A DNA stretch of 64,000 nucleotides from Hoeflea sp. (GTDB taxonomy: Bacteria; Pseudomonadota; Alphaproteobacteria; Rhizobiales; Rhizobiaceae). The translations under genes were made by a program, and so were the position numbers. Position 1 is the first letter of the stretch; each line of letters opens with the position of its first letter. A model generated the notes under the pieces. That model had not been told where the DNA came from. It ran no database searches and saw only the letters and a program-made list of their open reading frames with translations. Positions 9,495 to 18,491 of the stretch are shown piece after piece. Where the stretch lies: positions 1 to 64,000 of the forward strand of contig NZ_NVXQ01000005.1 in the NCBI RefSeq assembly GCF_002733955.1, written 5' to 3'.

Positions 9495-9556
9495 ACCCCC
9501 TCTCTTGCCTTTTCCATGCACTTGCTCGGGCAAAGCCCGCGCAAACGCAGGAAAAG

Positions 9557-9582
9557 GCTTTCTCCCCCTCAAGGGGGGAGAG
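9557..9582 (-). repeat. Right arm of the 26-bp inverted repeat, overlapping the pccA ribosome site
   Basis: Exact reverse complement of 9071-9096. The last part of this arm (GGGGGGAGAG) ends eight bases before the pccA ATG at 9591, so the repeat itself appears to supply the Shine-Dalgarno sequence of pccA. Its self-folding could mask that site in RNA. Confidence 0.85.
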
Positions 9583-9590
9583 CAACTATG

Positions 9591-11600
9591 ATGTTTTCCA
9601 AGATCCTGATCGCCAACCGTGGTGAAATTGCCTGCCGGGTGATCAAGTCGGCGCGCGCCATGGGTATAGCGACGGTTGCGGTCTATTCCGATGCCGACCG
9701 CAATGCCGTGCATGTGGAAATGGCCGACGAGGCCGTGCATATCGGTCCGCCGCCGGCCAACCAGTCCTACCTCATTGCCGAGAAGATCATCGAGGCCTGC
9801 AAGCAGACCGGCGCCGAGGCCGTGCATCCGGGTTACGGGTTTCTGTCCGAGCGGGCCTCGTTCTGCGAGGCGCTGGAGAAGGAGGGCATTGCCTTCATCG
9901 GCCCGAAGGTCAAAGCCATCGAGGCAATGGGCGACAAGATCACCTCGAAGAAGATCGCCGCAGAAGCCGGTGTTTCCACCGTGCCGGGCCATATGGGCCT
10001 GATTGACGACGAGACTCATGCGGCGAAAATCGCCGCCGAGATCGGCTACCCGGTGATGATCAAGGCCTCTGCAGGCGGCGGCGGCAAGGGCATGCGGATT
10101 GCCTGGAACGACGCCGAGGCGCGCGAGGGATTTTCGCGCTCGAAATCGGAGGCGGCGAGCTCGTTTGGCGACGACCGGATCTTCATCGAGAAATTCATCG
10201 AGGAACCGCGGCATATCGAGATCCAGCTGATCGCCGACAGCCATGGCAACACGATCTATCTGGGCGAACGCGAATGCTCGATCCAGCGGCGAAACCAGAA
10301 GGTGGTGGAAGAGGCCCCCTCGCCTTTCCTCGACGAGGCAACGCGCAAGGCCATGGGCGAGCAGTCGGTGGCGCTGGCAAAGGCCGTCGATTACCAGTCA
10401 GCCGGCACGGTGGAATTCATCGTCGACAAGCACCGCAACTTCTATTTCCTCGAGATGAACACGCGGCTTCAGGTCGAACATCCGGTAACCGAGCTGATCA
10501 CCGGCATCGACCTGGTCGAACAGATGATCCGGGTGGCCGCCGGTGAAAAACTTCCCTTCACGCAAACCGATGTGAAACTCACCGGCTGGGCGGTGGAAAG
10601 CCGGCTCTACGCCGAAGATCCCTACCGCAATTTCCTGCCCTCGATCGGCCGGTTGACGCGCTACCGGCCGCCGCAGGAAGGCACGAGCGACGAGGGGATC
10701 ACCATCCGCAACGACACCGGCGTCACCGAAGGTTCGGAGATCTCGATGTTTTACGACCCGATGGTGGCCAAGCTGTGCACCCATGCACCAACGCGGCTTG
10801 CGGCGGTGGACGCCATGGCCGACGCGCTGGACCGCTTCGAGGTCGAGGGCATCGGCCACAATCTGCCGTTCCTGTCGGCGCTGATGCAGCATCCGCGCTG
10901 GCGCGAGGGCCGGTTGTCGACCGGCTTCATTGCCGAGGAATATCCCGACGGCTTCGCCCCGGTTCCGCCCAATGATGCCACCATCGAACGCTTCGCCATC
11001 GCCGCACTGCTGCTCAGCCACATCCTGGGCGAGCGCAATGCGCAAATTTCCGGGGCGCGCTTCAGCCAGGCGGAAAAGCGGGCGCATGAGGACAAGGTGG
11101 TGCGGATCGCGGGCCGGGAAATTACCGGGCATATCGACGACACCGACGACGTTTTCATGGTGCGGCTGCCGGGCCGGGAGCCGCTGGCGGTGACAACCGA
11201 CTGGACGCCGGGCGCCAGGCTCGCGATCTTCGACATCGATGGAGAGACGAACGCCATCAAGGTCGAACCTGCCGACGCCGGATGGCGGCTGCGGCAGCTT
11301 GGCGTCGACGTGAGGGTTCAAGTGTTCAGCCCGCGGGTGGCCGAGCTGGCCCGGCTGATGAAGGAGAAGGTGGCACCTGACACGTCGAGCCTGCTGCTCT
11401 GCCCGATGCCCGGCCTGATCGTCTCGATCGCCGTCAACGAGGGCGACGAGGTGCAGGAAGGCCAGACGCTGGCGGTGGTAGAGGCGATGAAGATGGAAAA
11501 CGTGCTCAAGGCCGAACGCAAGGGCGTGGTTTCGCAGATCCCGGTGAAGCCCGGTGACAGCCTCGCCGTTGACGAGATCATCATGGAGTTTGCGAAATGA
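9591..11600 (+). CDS. pccA: Propionyl-CoA carboxylase alpha (biotin carboxylase/BCCP) subunit
   Basis: ATP-dependent biotin carboxylase fused to a biotin carrier domain; it carboxylates biotin for transfer by PccB. Domains in order: N-domain starting [19 protein letters not shown]-grasp with [15 protein letters not shown] and the [16 protein letters not shown] active-site region; biotin-carboxylase C-domain; a linker of about 120 residues; and the BCCP domain with EAMKME, where Lys634 is the biotinylation site. The 669-residue length is normal for alphaproteobacterial PccA. ATG at 9591 is used; an ATG one codon earlier is possible. Its stop overlaps the mcm start (ATGA). Confidence 0.95.
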   Translation: MFSKILIANRGEIACRVIKSARAMGIATVAVYSDADRNAVHVEMADEAVHIGPPPANQSYLIAEKIIEACKQTGAEAVHPGYGFLSERASFCEALEKEGIAFIGPKVKAIEAMGDKITSKKIAAEAGVSTVPGHMGLIDDETHAAKIAAEIGYPVMIKASAGGGGKGMRIAWNDAEAREGFSRSKSEAASSFGDDRIFIEKFIEEPRHIEIQLIADSHGNTIYLGERECSIQRRNQKVVEEAPSPFLDEATRKAMGEQSVALAKAVDYQSAGTVEFIVDKHRNFYFLEMNTRLQVEHPVTELITGIDLVEQMIRVAAGEKLPFTQTDVKLTGWAVESRLYAEDPYRNFLPSIGRLTRYRPPQEGTSDEGITIRNDTGVTEGSEISMFYDPMVAKLCTHAPTRLAAVDAMADALDRFEVEGIGHNLPFLSALMQHPRWREGRLSTGFIAEEYPDGFAPVPPNDATIERFAIAALLLSHILGERNAQISGARFSQAEKRAHEDKVVRIAGREITGHIDDTDDVFMVRLPGREPLAVTTDWTPGARLAIFDIDGETNAIKVEPADAGWRLRQLGVDVRVQVFSPRVAELARLMKEKVAPDTSSLLLCPMPGLIVSIAVNEGDEVQEGQTLAVVEAMKMENVLKAERKGVVSQIPVKPGDSLAVDEIIMEFAK

Positions 11601-13735
11601 GCAAGACCACCCGCGACTGGCTCGAGCTGGCCACCAAGGATCTCAAGGGCAAGCCGATCGAGAGCCTGAACACCGAGACGCCGGAAGGCATCACGCTGAA
11701 GCCGCTCTACACCGCGGAGGACCTGCCCGAAAGTACGGCCTCGGAACTGCCGGGCTTCGCGCCGTTCACGCGCGGTGTGCGCTCGACCATGTATGCGGGT
11801 CAGCCCTGGACGATCCGGCAATATGCGGGGTTCTCGACGGCGGAGGAGAGCAACGCGTTTTACCGCAAGAACCTGGCTGCCGGGCAAAAGGGCCTGTCGG
11901 TCGCCTTCGATCTCGCCACCCACCGGGGCTATGATTCCGATCACCCGCGGGTCACCGGCGATGTCGGCAAGGCCGGGGTGGCGATCGATTCGGTCGAGGA
12001 CATGAAGATCCTGTTCGACGGCATTCCGCTGGGCGAGATGAGCGTGTCGATGACCATGAACGGTGCGATCATTCCGGTGCTGGCGATGTTCATTGTCGCC
12101 GGCGAGGAACAGGGCGTCGAGCGCGCGGCGCTCACCGGCACGGTGCAGAACGACATCCTCAAGGAGTTCATGGTCCGCAACACCTATATCTATCCGCCCG
12201 AGCCCTCGATGCGGATCGTGGCCGACATCATCGAGTTCACGTCGCAGGAAATGCCGAAATTCAACTCGATCTCGATTTCCGGCTACCACATGCAGGAAGC
12301 CGGAGCGACGCTGGCGCAGGAGCTCGCCTATACGCTGGCCGACGGCATGGAATATGTCCGCGCCGCACAGAGCAAGGGACTTGATGTCGACGCCTTTGCG
12401 GGCCGGCTGTCGTTCTTCTTCTGCATCGGCATGAACGTGTTCATGGAAGCCGCGAAACTGCGCGCGGCGCGGGCGATGTGGTCGAAGATCATGAGTGATT
12501 TCGGCGCCAAGTCCGAGCGCTCGAAGATGCTTCGCACCCATTGCCAGACCTCCGGCGTGTCGCTGACCGAGCAGGACCCCTACAACAATGTGGTCCGCAC
12601 CGCGTTCGAAGCCATGGCGGCGGTGCTTGGCGGCACCCAGTCGCTGCACACCAACTCGTTCGATGAAGCCATCGCGCTGCCGACGGAATTTTCCGCCCGC
12701 ATCGCCCGTAACACGCAGCTGATCCTGCAGCACGAGACCGGCGTGACCAATGTCGTCGACCCGCTCGGCGGCTCTTACTATGTCGAAAAGCTGACCGCCG
12801 ATCTGGCCGAGAAGGCCTGGGAGCTGATCGGCGAAGTCGAGGCGCTGGGCGGCATGACAAAGGCTGTCGAACAGGGCCTGCCGAAAATGCGGATCGAGGA
12901 AGCCGCCGCCCGGCGGCAGGCACGGATCGACCGCGGCGAGGATGTGATCGTCGGGGTCAACCGGTTCCGGCTCGCCGACGAGCCGCAGGTCGATATCCTC
13001 AACATCGACACCGACAAGGTGCGCGCCGGCCAGGTGGCGCGGCTGAAGAAAATGCGCGACAGCCGCGATCCGAAGGCGCACGAGGCGGCCATTGCGGCGC
13101 TGGAACAGGTAGCGACATCGGGCAAAGGCAACCTGCTCTCTGCTGCCGTCGAGGCGGCACGGGCGCGGGCGTCGCTGGGCGAGATTTCCGACGCCATGGA
13201 GCGCGGCTTCGGCGGCCGCCACCACGCCACAACCAAGGTGATCGGCGGCGTCTACGAAGACGTCTATCACGATGATCCGGAGTACAAGGCGATCAGGTCA
13301 CGCATCGCGGATTACAAAGCCGACAAGGGCCGGGCACCGCATGTGCTGGTGGCCAAGATGGGCCAGGACGGCCATGACCGCGGCGCCAAGGTGATCGCCA
13401 CGGCGTTTGCCGACATGGGATTCAAGGTAGATCTCACCGACATGTTCGAGACCCCGGCGGAAGTCACCGACAAGGCCATCGCGCTCGGCGTCGATGTGGT
13501 CGGCGTCTCGTCGCTGGCTGCCGGTCACAAGTCACTGGTACCCGAACTGATCACCCGCCTGAAAGACAAGGACCGCGAAGACATCCAAGTGGTTGTCGGC
13601 GGCGTGATCCCGGAACAGGATTACGCATTCTTGCGGGAGAAAGGCGTCGCCGAGATTTTCGGGCCTGGCTCGAACGTGCTCGACGCGGCCAATGCCGTGC
13701 TGGCGCGGATTTCGGGACTGAAGCGGAACGTGTGA
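11597..13735 (+). CDS. scpA: Methylmalonyl-CoA mutase
   Basis: Adenosylcobalamin-dependent isomerisation of (R)-methylmalonyl-CoA to succinyl-CoA. The 712-residue single chain has the TIM-barrel substrate domain (residues ~1-560, with [16 protein letters not shown] and the [14 protein letters not shown] segment) and a C-terminal B12 domain with the base-off motif GQDGHDRG, in which His593 is the cobalt ligand. It starts inside the pccA stop codon, so the two are coupled. No epimerase or MeaB chaperone gene is in the window. Confidence 0.96.
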   Translation: MSKTTRDWLELATKDLKGKPIESLNTETPEGITLKPLYTAEDLPESTASELPGFAPFTRGVRSTMYAGQPWTIRQYAGFSTAEESNAFYRKNLAAGQKGLSVAFDLATHRGYDSDHPRVTGDVGKAGVAIDSVEDMKILFDGIPLGEMSVSMTMNGAIIPVLAMFIVAGEEQGVERAALTGTVQNDILKEFMVRNTYIYPPEPSMRIVADIIEFTSQEMPKFNSISISGYHMQEAGATLAQELAYTLADGMEYVRAAQSKGLDVDAFAGRLSFFFCIGMNVFMEAAKLRAARAMWSKIMSDFGAKSERSKMLRTHCQTSGVSLTEQDPYNNVVRTAFEAMAAVLGGTQSLHTNSFDEAIALPTEFSARIARNTQLILQHETGVTNVVDPLGGSYYVEKLTADLAEKAWELIGEVEALGGMTKAVEQGLPKMRIEEAAARRQARIDRGEDVIVGVNRFRLADEPQVDILNIDTDKVRAGQVARLKKMRDSRDPKAHEAAIAALEQVATSGKGNLLSAAVEAARARASLGEISDAMERGFGGRHHATTKVIGGVYEDVYHDDPEYKAIRSRIADYKADKGRAPHVLVAKMGQDGHDRGAKVIATAFADMGFKVDLTDMFETPAEVTDKAIALGVDVVGVSSLAAGHKSLVPELITRLKDKDREDIQVVVGGVIPEQDYAFLREKGVAEIFGPGSNVLDAANAVLARISGLKRNV

Positions 13736-13744
13736 TACCTTCTT

Positions 13745-13767
13745 CCTTCTCCCCATGTGGGAGAAGG
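13745..13767 (+). repeat. Palindromic intergenic repeat (RIME-like hairpin) after the mutase gene
   Basis: CCTTCTCCC, a five-base loop, then GGGAGAAGG: a perfect 9-bp stem in the convergent gap between the mutase and dipeptidase genes. CTTCTCCCC...GGGGAGAAGG hairpins of this kind are abundant between genes in Rhizobiales. It could end transcription from both sides but has no U-tract. Confidence 0.75.
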
Positions 13768-13826
13768 TGGGTCCGGACGTTCCGTGAACGGCCGGAGAGG
13801 GATGAGGGGGCCGTGCGTCGGCTGGA

Positions 13827-14903
13827 TTACGCCCCCCACGTCTTCTCCAGCAAAGCAATCCAGTTCTTGCGGGCGATCTTTTCGATCAACTCTTCGCCAT
13901 ATTGCCGCTCGCGCATCTGACCAATCAGCGCCTGCACCCCCGTCACATCGCCGATCACATCGGGCAACTCGGCGCCGTCGAAATCGGAGCCGAAGCCGAC
14001 GTGGTCTTCGCCGAGCTTGTCAACGAGGTGATCGAGGTGGCGCATGACCGGGTCCCAGCCGCAATCGGTGGCTTTGCGGCCATCGTCGCGGAGGAACACG
14101 GTGGCGTAGTTGAGGCCGACCATGCCGCCGCTCTCGCGGATCATCGCCAATTGGCGGTCGGTGAGGTTACGGGTGGAGGGCGTGACCGCGTGGGCGTTGG
14201 AATGGGTGGCGACCAGCGGCGCATCCGACAGCTTCGCGACATCGTCGAAGCCCTTCTCGTTGAGGTGCGACAGGTCAATCATGATTTTCAGCTCATTGCA
14301 GGCCCTGACCAGATGTTTGCCGGCATCGGTGAGGCCGGGTCCGGTGTCGGGGTCGCCGGGAAAGCGAAACGGGACGCCGTGGCCGAAGACGGTGGGCCTG
14401 CTCCAGACCGGGCCGAGCGAGCGCAGGCCCATGGCGTGGAAGGCGTAGAGCGCGTCGAGATCGGGGCCGATGGCTTCGGCGCCTTCCATATGCATGATCG
14501 CCGCGATGGTGCCGGTTTGCATGCAGGTGCGCAGATCGTCCGAGCTGCGGCAGATCTTCAGCGCGCCTTTCGAGGCCCGCTCCATCCACATCAGGTGCCC
14601 AGCCATCTGCAATGCAGTGACTTGCGTATCATCTGCGCTCATCAGTTCCGGCAGCGGCAGATCATAGGGTGGGCTGTCCATCATCGCCTGGTAGTCGGGC
14701 GCGCCGGGCTCTTCCGACGAAGGGATGTAGATGGCGAAGAAGCCGCCGGCAAACCCGGCTTTTAACATGCGAGGCAGGTCGAGATGGCCTTCCTCGCCTT
14801 CCTTGAGCCACAGCGCCTCGCGGTTCTCAGGCGCGCGCAACAGGCGCAGCAGGAAATCATTGTGACCGTCGAAGAATGGCGTGATTGCCATGGCGGGCTC
14901 CAT
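13827..14903 (-). CDS. Membrane dipeptidase (peptidase family M19)
   Basis: Zinc-dependent dipeptidase of the renal-dipeptidase family. The N-terminal FFDGHNDFLLRL carries the first metal His-x-Asp pair. MHMEGAEAIG supplies the bridging glutamate, IDLSHLNEKGFDDV and VATHSNAHAVTPSTRNLTD the two later histidines, and GFGSDFDGAE the C-terminal acidic residue. Size is 358 residues. Its ATG (14903) overlaps the stop of the ABC ATPase gene, so it is the last gene of the dipeptide transport operon. Its likely job is to split imported dipeptides, possibly with D-residues. Confidence 0.92.
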   Translation of the reverse strand: MEPAMAITPFFDGHNDFLLRLLRAPENREALWLKEGEEGHLDLPRMLKAGFAGGFFAIYIPSSEEPGAPDYQAMMDSPPYDLPLPELMSADDTQVTALQMAGHLMWMERASKGALKICRSSDDLRTCMQTGTIAAIMHMEGAEAIGPDLDALYAFHAMGLRSLGPVWSRPTVFGHGVPFRFPGDPDTGPGLTDAGKHLVRACNELKIMIDLSHLNEKGFDDVAKLSDAPLVATHSNAHAVTPSTRNLTDRQLAMIRESGGMVGLNYATVFLRDDGRKATDCGWDPVMRHLDHLVDKLGEDHVGFGSDFDGAELPDVIGDVTGVQALIGQMRERQYGEELIEKIARKNWIALLEKTWGA

Positions 14904-15673
14904 CAGCGCGGACGGGCGGGGCTGCGGGTAAAGCCCGCGCTCGCCGTCAGCAGGTTGCGGGTGTAGGTCCGGGTGGTATCGTGGGCTTGCAACTCTTCGC
15001 GGGTGAGCTCCTCGACCACTTCGCCCGACTGCATCACCACCAGCCGGTCGCACATGTGTGATACGACAGCGAGATCGTGGCTGACCAGCACATAAGTCAG
15101 GCCGCGGTCTGCGCGGAGCCGGTCAAGCAGGTTGAGCACTTCGGCCTGGATCGAGGCATCAAGCGCCGAGGTCGGCTCGTCAAGCAGGATGATCTTCGGC
15201 TCGAGGATCAGCGCGCGGGCGATGGCGACGCGCTGGCGCTGGCCACCCGAGAGCTGGTGCGGATAGCGGAACCGGAAACCCGACCCCAGCCCGACATCTT
15301 CCAGCGCCTGTTCAACGCGTTTTTCGGCGTGGTCAAAGCCATGGATGGCCAGAGGCTCGGACAGGACCCGGTCAATGGTGTGGCGCGGGTGCAAAGAGGC
15401 ATAGGGGTCCTGAAACACCATCTGCACCCGGCGGTAAAACGCCTGGTCGCGCGGCGACGGCACGGGCTTGCCGTCGATGCTGATGCGGCCTGCCGTCACC
15501 GGCGCAAGGCCGCACAGGGCGCGCAGAACCGTCGACTTGCCGGAGCCGCTTTCACCGACGATGCCGAAGCTGTCTTCTTCCTCGACCGAAAGCGATACGC
15601 CCTTCAGGGCGCGGACCTGACGGTCGCCGCCATCGAAGGTGACTTCAAGATTTTCAATTTCGATGAGAGCCAT
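14903..15673 (-). CDS. Dipeptide/oligopeptide ABC transporter ATPase (DppF-like)
   Basis: Cytoplasmic ATPase of a peptide/nickel-type importer, 256 residues. Walker A GESGSGKST is at residues 40-48, the ABC signature LSGGQRQRVAIARAL at about 140, Walker B IILLDEPTSALD, and the H-loop LVSHDLAVVSHMCD. It lacks the long C-terminal oligopeptide extension of some OppF proteins. It lies 9 bp after the DppD-like ATPase gene; the two should form a heterodimer under the permease pair. Confidence 0.92.
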   Translation of the reverse strand: MALIEIENLEVTFDGGDRQVRALKGVSLSVEEEDSFGIVGESGSGKSTVLRALCGLAPVTAGRISIDGKPVPSPRDQAFYRRVQMVFQDPYASLHPRHTIDRVLSEPLAIHGFDHAEKRVEQALEDVGLGSGFRFRYPHQLSGGQRQRVAIARALILEPKIILLDEPTSALDASIQAEVLNLLDRLRADRGLTYVLVSHDLAVVSHMCDRLVVMQSGEVVEELTREELQAHDTTRTYTRNLLTASAGFTRSPARPR

Positions 15674-15682
15674 ATCCGATCC

Positions 15683-16510
15683 CTACTCCAGCCAGGCGTC
15701 GTCGCGCGCCAGAACCGGCAGCGGGCGGGTGTCGCCGGTGATCGTCGGCAGGCAGTTGAGCAAGCCCCTGGTGTAGGGGTGGCTGGCCTCGTCCATGCGC
15801 CGGGCATCGAGTTCTTCGACCACACGCCCCGCATACATGACCAGCACCCGGTCGCAGAAGGTCGAGACCAGCCGCAGGTCATGACTGATGAAGATCAGCC
15901 CCATGCCGCGCTCGGTCACCAGGCGATCAAGAATGCGCAGGACCTCGATCTGCACGGTCACGTCAAGCGCCGAGGTCGGTTCATCGGCAATCAGCAAATC
16001 CGGCTCGGTAACCAGCATCATGGCGATCATGGCGCGCTGGCCCATGCCGCCGGACAGTTCGTGCGGGAAAGCCGCCATCACCCGTTCCGGATCACGGATC
16101 TGCACCGCTTCAAGCATGGCCAGCGACTTGTCCCGGGCTTCCGACTTGCCGCCATGCAGCTTGACCGCCTCCATCAGCTGCTTGCCGATGGTCATCACCG
16201 GGTTGAGGGAGAATTTCGGGTCTTGCATCACCATCGACATGCGGGCGCCGCGCAGCTTGCGCCATTGCCGCGGGCTGGCATTGCGCAGATCGATGCCGTC
16301 GAACTCGAGCCGGTCGGCGGTCGCGGTGCCTGTCACCGGGGTCAGGCCGAGAATGGCGCGTCCGGTCTGGGACTTGCCGGATCCGCTTTCGCCGACGATC
16401 CCCAAGCGTTCACGACCGAGGCTGAAGCTGACACCGCGCACGACCTCGACCGGGCCTTGGCGCGAGGGAAAGGCGATGCGCAGATTTTCGACTGACAGCA
16501 GCGGGTTCAT
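15683..16510 (-). CDS. Dipeptide/oligopeptide ABC transporter ATPase (DppD-like)
   Basis: Second ATPase of the peptide importer, 275 residues. Walker A is GESGSGKSQ (40-48), with Gln in place of the usual Thr, as is common in DppD. The signature is LSGGMGQRAMIAMML, Walker B LLIADEPTSALDVT, and the C-terminal peptide-transporter extension has HPYTRGLLNCLP. Start and preceding permease stop overlap (ATGA). Confidence 0.92.
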   Translation of the reverse strand: MNPLLSVENLRIAFPSRQGPVEVVRGVSFSLGRERLGIVGESGSGKSQTGRAILGLTPVTGTATADRLEFDGIDLRNASPRQWRKLRGARMSMVMQDPKFSLNPVMTIGKQLMEAVKLHGGKSEARDKSLAMLEAVQIRDPERVMAAFPHELSGGMGQRAMIAMMLVTEPDLLIADEPTSALDVTVQIEVLRILDRLVTERGMGLIFISHDLRLVSTFCDRVLVMYAGRVVEELDARRMDEASHPYTRGLLNCLPTITGDTRPLPVLARDDAWLE

Positions 16511-17430
16511 TTCTCGGCCTTCGGGTCAAGCACGTCGCGCAGGCCGTCGCCGAGCAGGTTGAAGCCGAGCGAGACGGCGAAGATGGCAATGCCGGGCATG
16601 GTGGCGACCCACCAGTAATCGATGATGAAGCGGCGGCCGCCGGCAATCATCGCACCCCATTCGGGCTGTGGCGGCTGCGCGCCAAGTCCCAGAAAGCCCA
16701 GCCCGGCTGCGGTGAGGATGATGCCCGCCATGTCGAGGGTCACGCGGATGATCACCGAAGACAGGCAGAGCGGCACCACGTGGCCCCAGATGATGCGCGG
16801 CGCAGATGCGCCCTGCAGCCGGATCGCGTCGATGTGCTCGGCATTGCGGATGGTCAGCGTTTCGGCGCGGGCCAACCTGGCATAGGGCGGCCAGGAGGTA
16901 ATGGCTATGGCGATAATGGCGTTTTCGATGCCCGGGCCCAGAGCGGCAACGAAGGCCAGCGCCAGGATCAGCCGCGGGAAGGCCAGGAAGATGTCGGTGA
17001 TGCGCATCAGCAGGGTGTCGACCCAGCCGCCGAAATAGCCCGACACGGTGCCGACCAGCAGGCCAATCGGCGTAGCGATGATGGCGACCAGCGCCACCAC
17101 CAGCAGCGTCAGCCGAGCGCCGTGCACCACGCGGCTGAAGATGTCGCGGGCCAGATCATCGGTGCCCATCAGATGATCCCATGAGGGCGGCAGCAGGCGT
17201 TCGGTGCGCAGATCGCCGCCGAGCAGGGGATCATAGGGCGCGATGACATTGGCAAAGATCGCGACCAGCACCAGCAGAACGACAATGCCCAGGCCGATCA
17301 TGCCAAGGCGGTTGCCGCTAAACAGCACCCAGGTGCGCCAGATCTGGCCAAGCCGTGCCTGATTGCGCGAGGCCGGCTGCTCGCTGATGAGCCATTCGCC
17401 GAGGCTCTGGCGTGGAACCGGGGTGCTCAT
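16507..17430 (-). CDS. Dipeptide ABC transporter permease (DppC-like)
   Basis: A 307-residue inner-membrane permease with an N-terminal OppC-type cytoplasmic stretch followed by six hydrophobic helices. The EAA-type coupling loop lies around YARLARAETLTIRNAEHIDA. It starts within the stop of the DppB-like gene (ATGA overlap) and should pair with it. Confidence 0.92.
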   Translation of the reverse strand: MSTPVPRQSLGEWLISEQPASRNQARLGQIWRTWVLFSGNRLGMIGLGIVVLLVLVAIFANVIAPYDPLLGGDLRTERLLPPSWDHLMGTDDLARDIFSRVVHGARLTLLVVALVAIIATPIGLLVGTVSGYFGGWVDTLLMRITDIFLAFPRLILALAFVAALGPGIENAIIAIAITSWPPYARLARAETLTIRNAEHIDAIRLQGASAPRIIWGHVVPLCLSSVIIRVTLDMAGIILTAAGLGFLGLGAQPPQPEWGAMIAGGRRFIIDYWWVATMPGIAIFAVSLGFNLLGDGLRDVLDPKAEK

Positions 17431-18491
17431 GAGCGTCTCCTGACCCGGGGATCCAGCACGGTGTAGAGGAAATCGGACAACAGGTTGAGGCCGACGAAGA
17501 TGATGCCGATGAGCAGGGTGCCGCCAAGCACGGCGTTCATGTCAGCGTTTTGCAGCGAGTTGGTCAGATACTGGCCAAGGCCGGGCCAGGCGAAGACGGT
17601 TTCGGTCAGCACCGAACCTTCGAGCAGGCTGGCATAGGAGAGCGTGATGACGGTGACCAGCGGCACGGCGGCATTCCTGAGCGCATGCACCCAGATGATG
17701 CGCCATTCGGCGACGCCCTTGACCCTGGCTGTGACGACATATTCCTGAGCCAGCTCGTTGAGCATGAAACTGCGGGTCATGCGCGCGATATAGGCCATCG
17801 AGAAATAGCCGAGCAGTGCCGCCGGCAAGGCGATGTGGGAGACCACATTGCGGAAGGCGGCCCATTGCCCCTGCATCGCGGTATCGATGAGAAACAGCCC
17901 AGTCGTAGGGGTAAAGGCATATTCATAGGAAATGTCGATGCGGCCCGGGCCGGCGACGATGCCCCATTTGGCGTAAAACAGCAGAAGCCCGAGCAGGCCG
18001 AGCCAGAAGATGGGCGCCGAATAGCCCATCAGCCCGATGATGCGCACCACCTGGTCGACCAGCTTGCCCTGCCTGACTGCCGCCCAGACCCCGACCGGAA
18101 TGCCGAACAGCGTACCGATCAGAATGGCCACGGTGGCCAGTTCCAAGGTTGCGGGAAAGGCGCGGGCAATGTCCTCGATGATCGGCTTCTTGGTGAGAAG
18201 GCTCTCGCCGAAATCACCGGTTACGGCTTTTTCGACATAGAGGCCGAACTGGACATAGAGCGGGCGGTCGAGGCCGAGCTCGACGAAGGCCTTGTCATAG
18301 GTCGATTGCGAAGCCCGGTCGCCGACCACGGCAAGCACCGGATCGACCGGCACCACGCGGCCAATCAGGAAGGTTACGACCAGAAGGCCGAAAATGGTGA
18401 CGGCGATGGTGGCAAGCAGCCGGATGGCCTTGCCCAGAATAGCCGGGAGGGCGCGTGGGCGCCCTTCCGCAAGGGAGGTCGCAGTCGACAA
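17427..18491 (-). CDS. Dipeptide ABC transporter permease (DppB-like)
   Basis: A 354-residue inner-membrane permease. The N-terminal helix runs to VTFLIGRVVPVDPVLAVVGD, the usual DppB region. There are about six helices, and the EAA loop is near EYVVTARVKGVAEWRIIWVH. The only plausible start is TTG at 18491, directly abutting the stop of the binding-protein gene; the weak start codon may reduce permease output relative to the binding protein. Confidence 0.88.
   Translation of the reverse strand: MSTATSLAEGRPRALPAILGKAIRLLATIAVTIFGLLVVTFLIGRVVPVDPVLAVVGDRASQSTYDKAFVELGLDRPLYVQFGLYVEKAVTGDFGESLLTKKPIIEDIARAFPATLELATVAILIGTLFGIPVGVWAAVRQGKLVDQVVRIIGLMGYSAPIFWLGLLGLLLFYAKWGIVAGPGRIDISYEYAFTPTTGLFLIDTAMQGQWAAFRNVVSHIALPAALLGYFSMAYIARMTRSFMLNELAQEYVVTARVKGVAEWRIIWVHALRNAAVPLVTVITLSYASLLEGSVLTETVFAWPGLGQYLTNSLQNADMNAVLGGTLLIGIIFVGLNLLSDFLYTVLDPRVRRRS

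Noticed and set aside
11318-13270. A 650-codon antisense frame over the mutase gene
   Set aside because: Shadow of methylmalonyl-CoA mutase with low-complexity His/Arg/Asp composition and no recognisable family.
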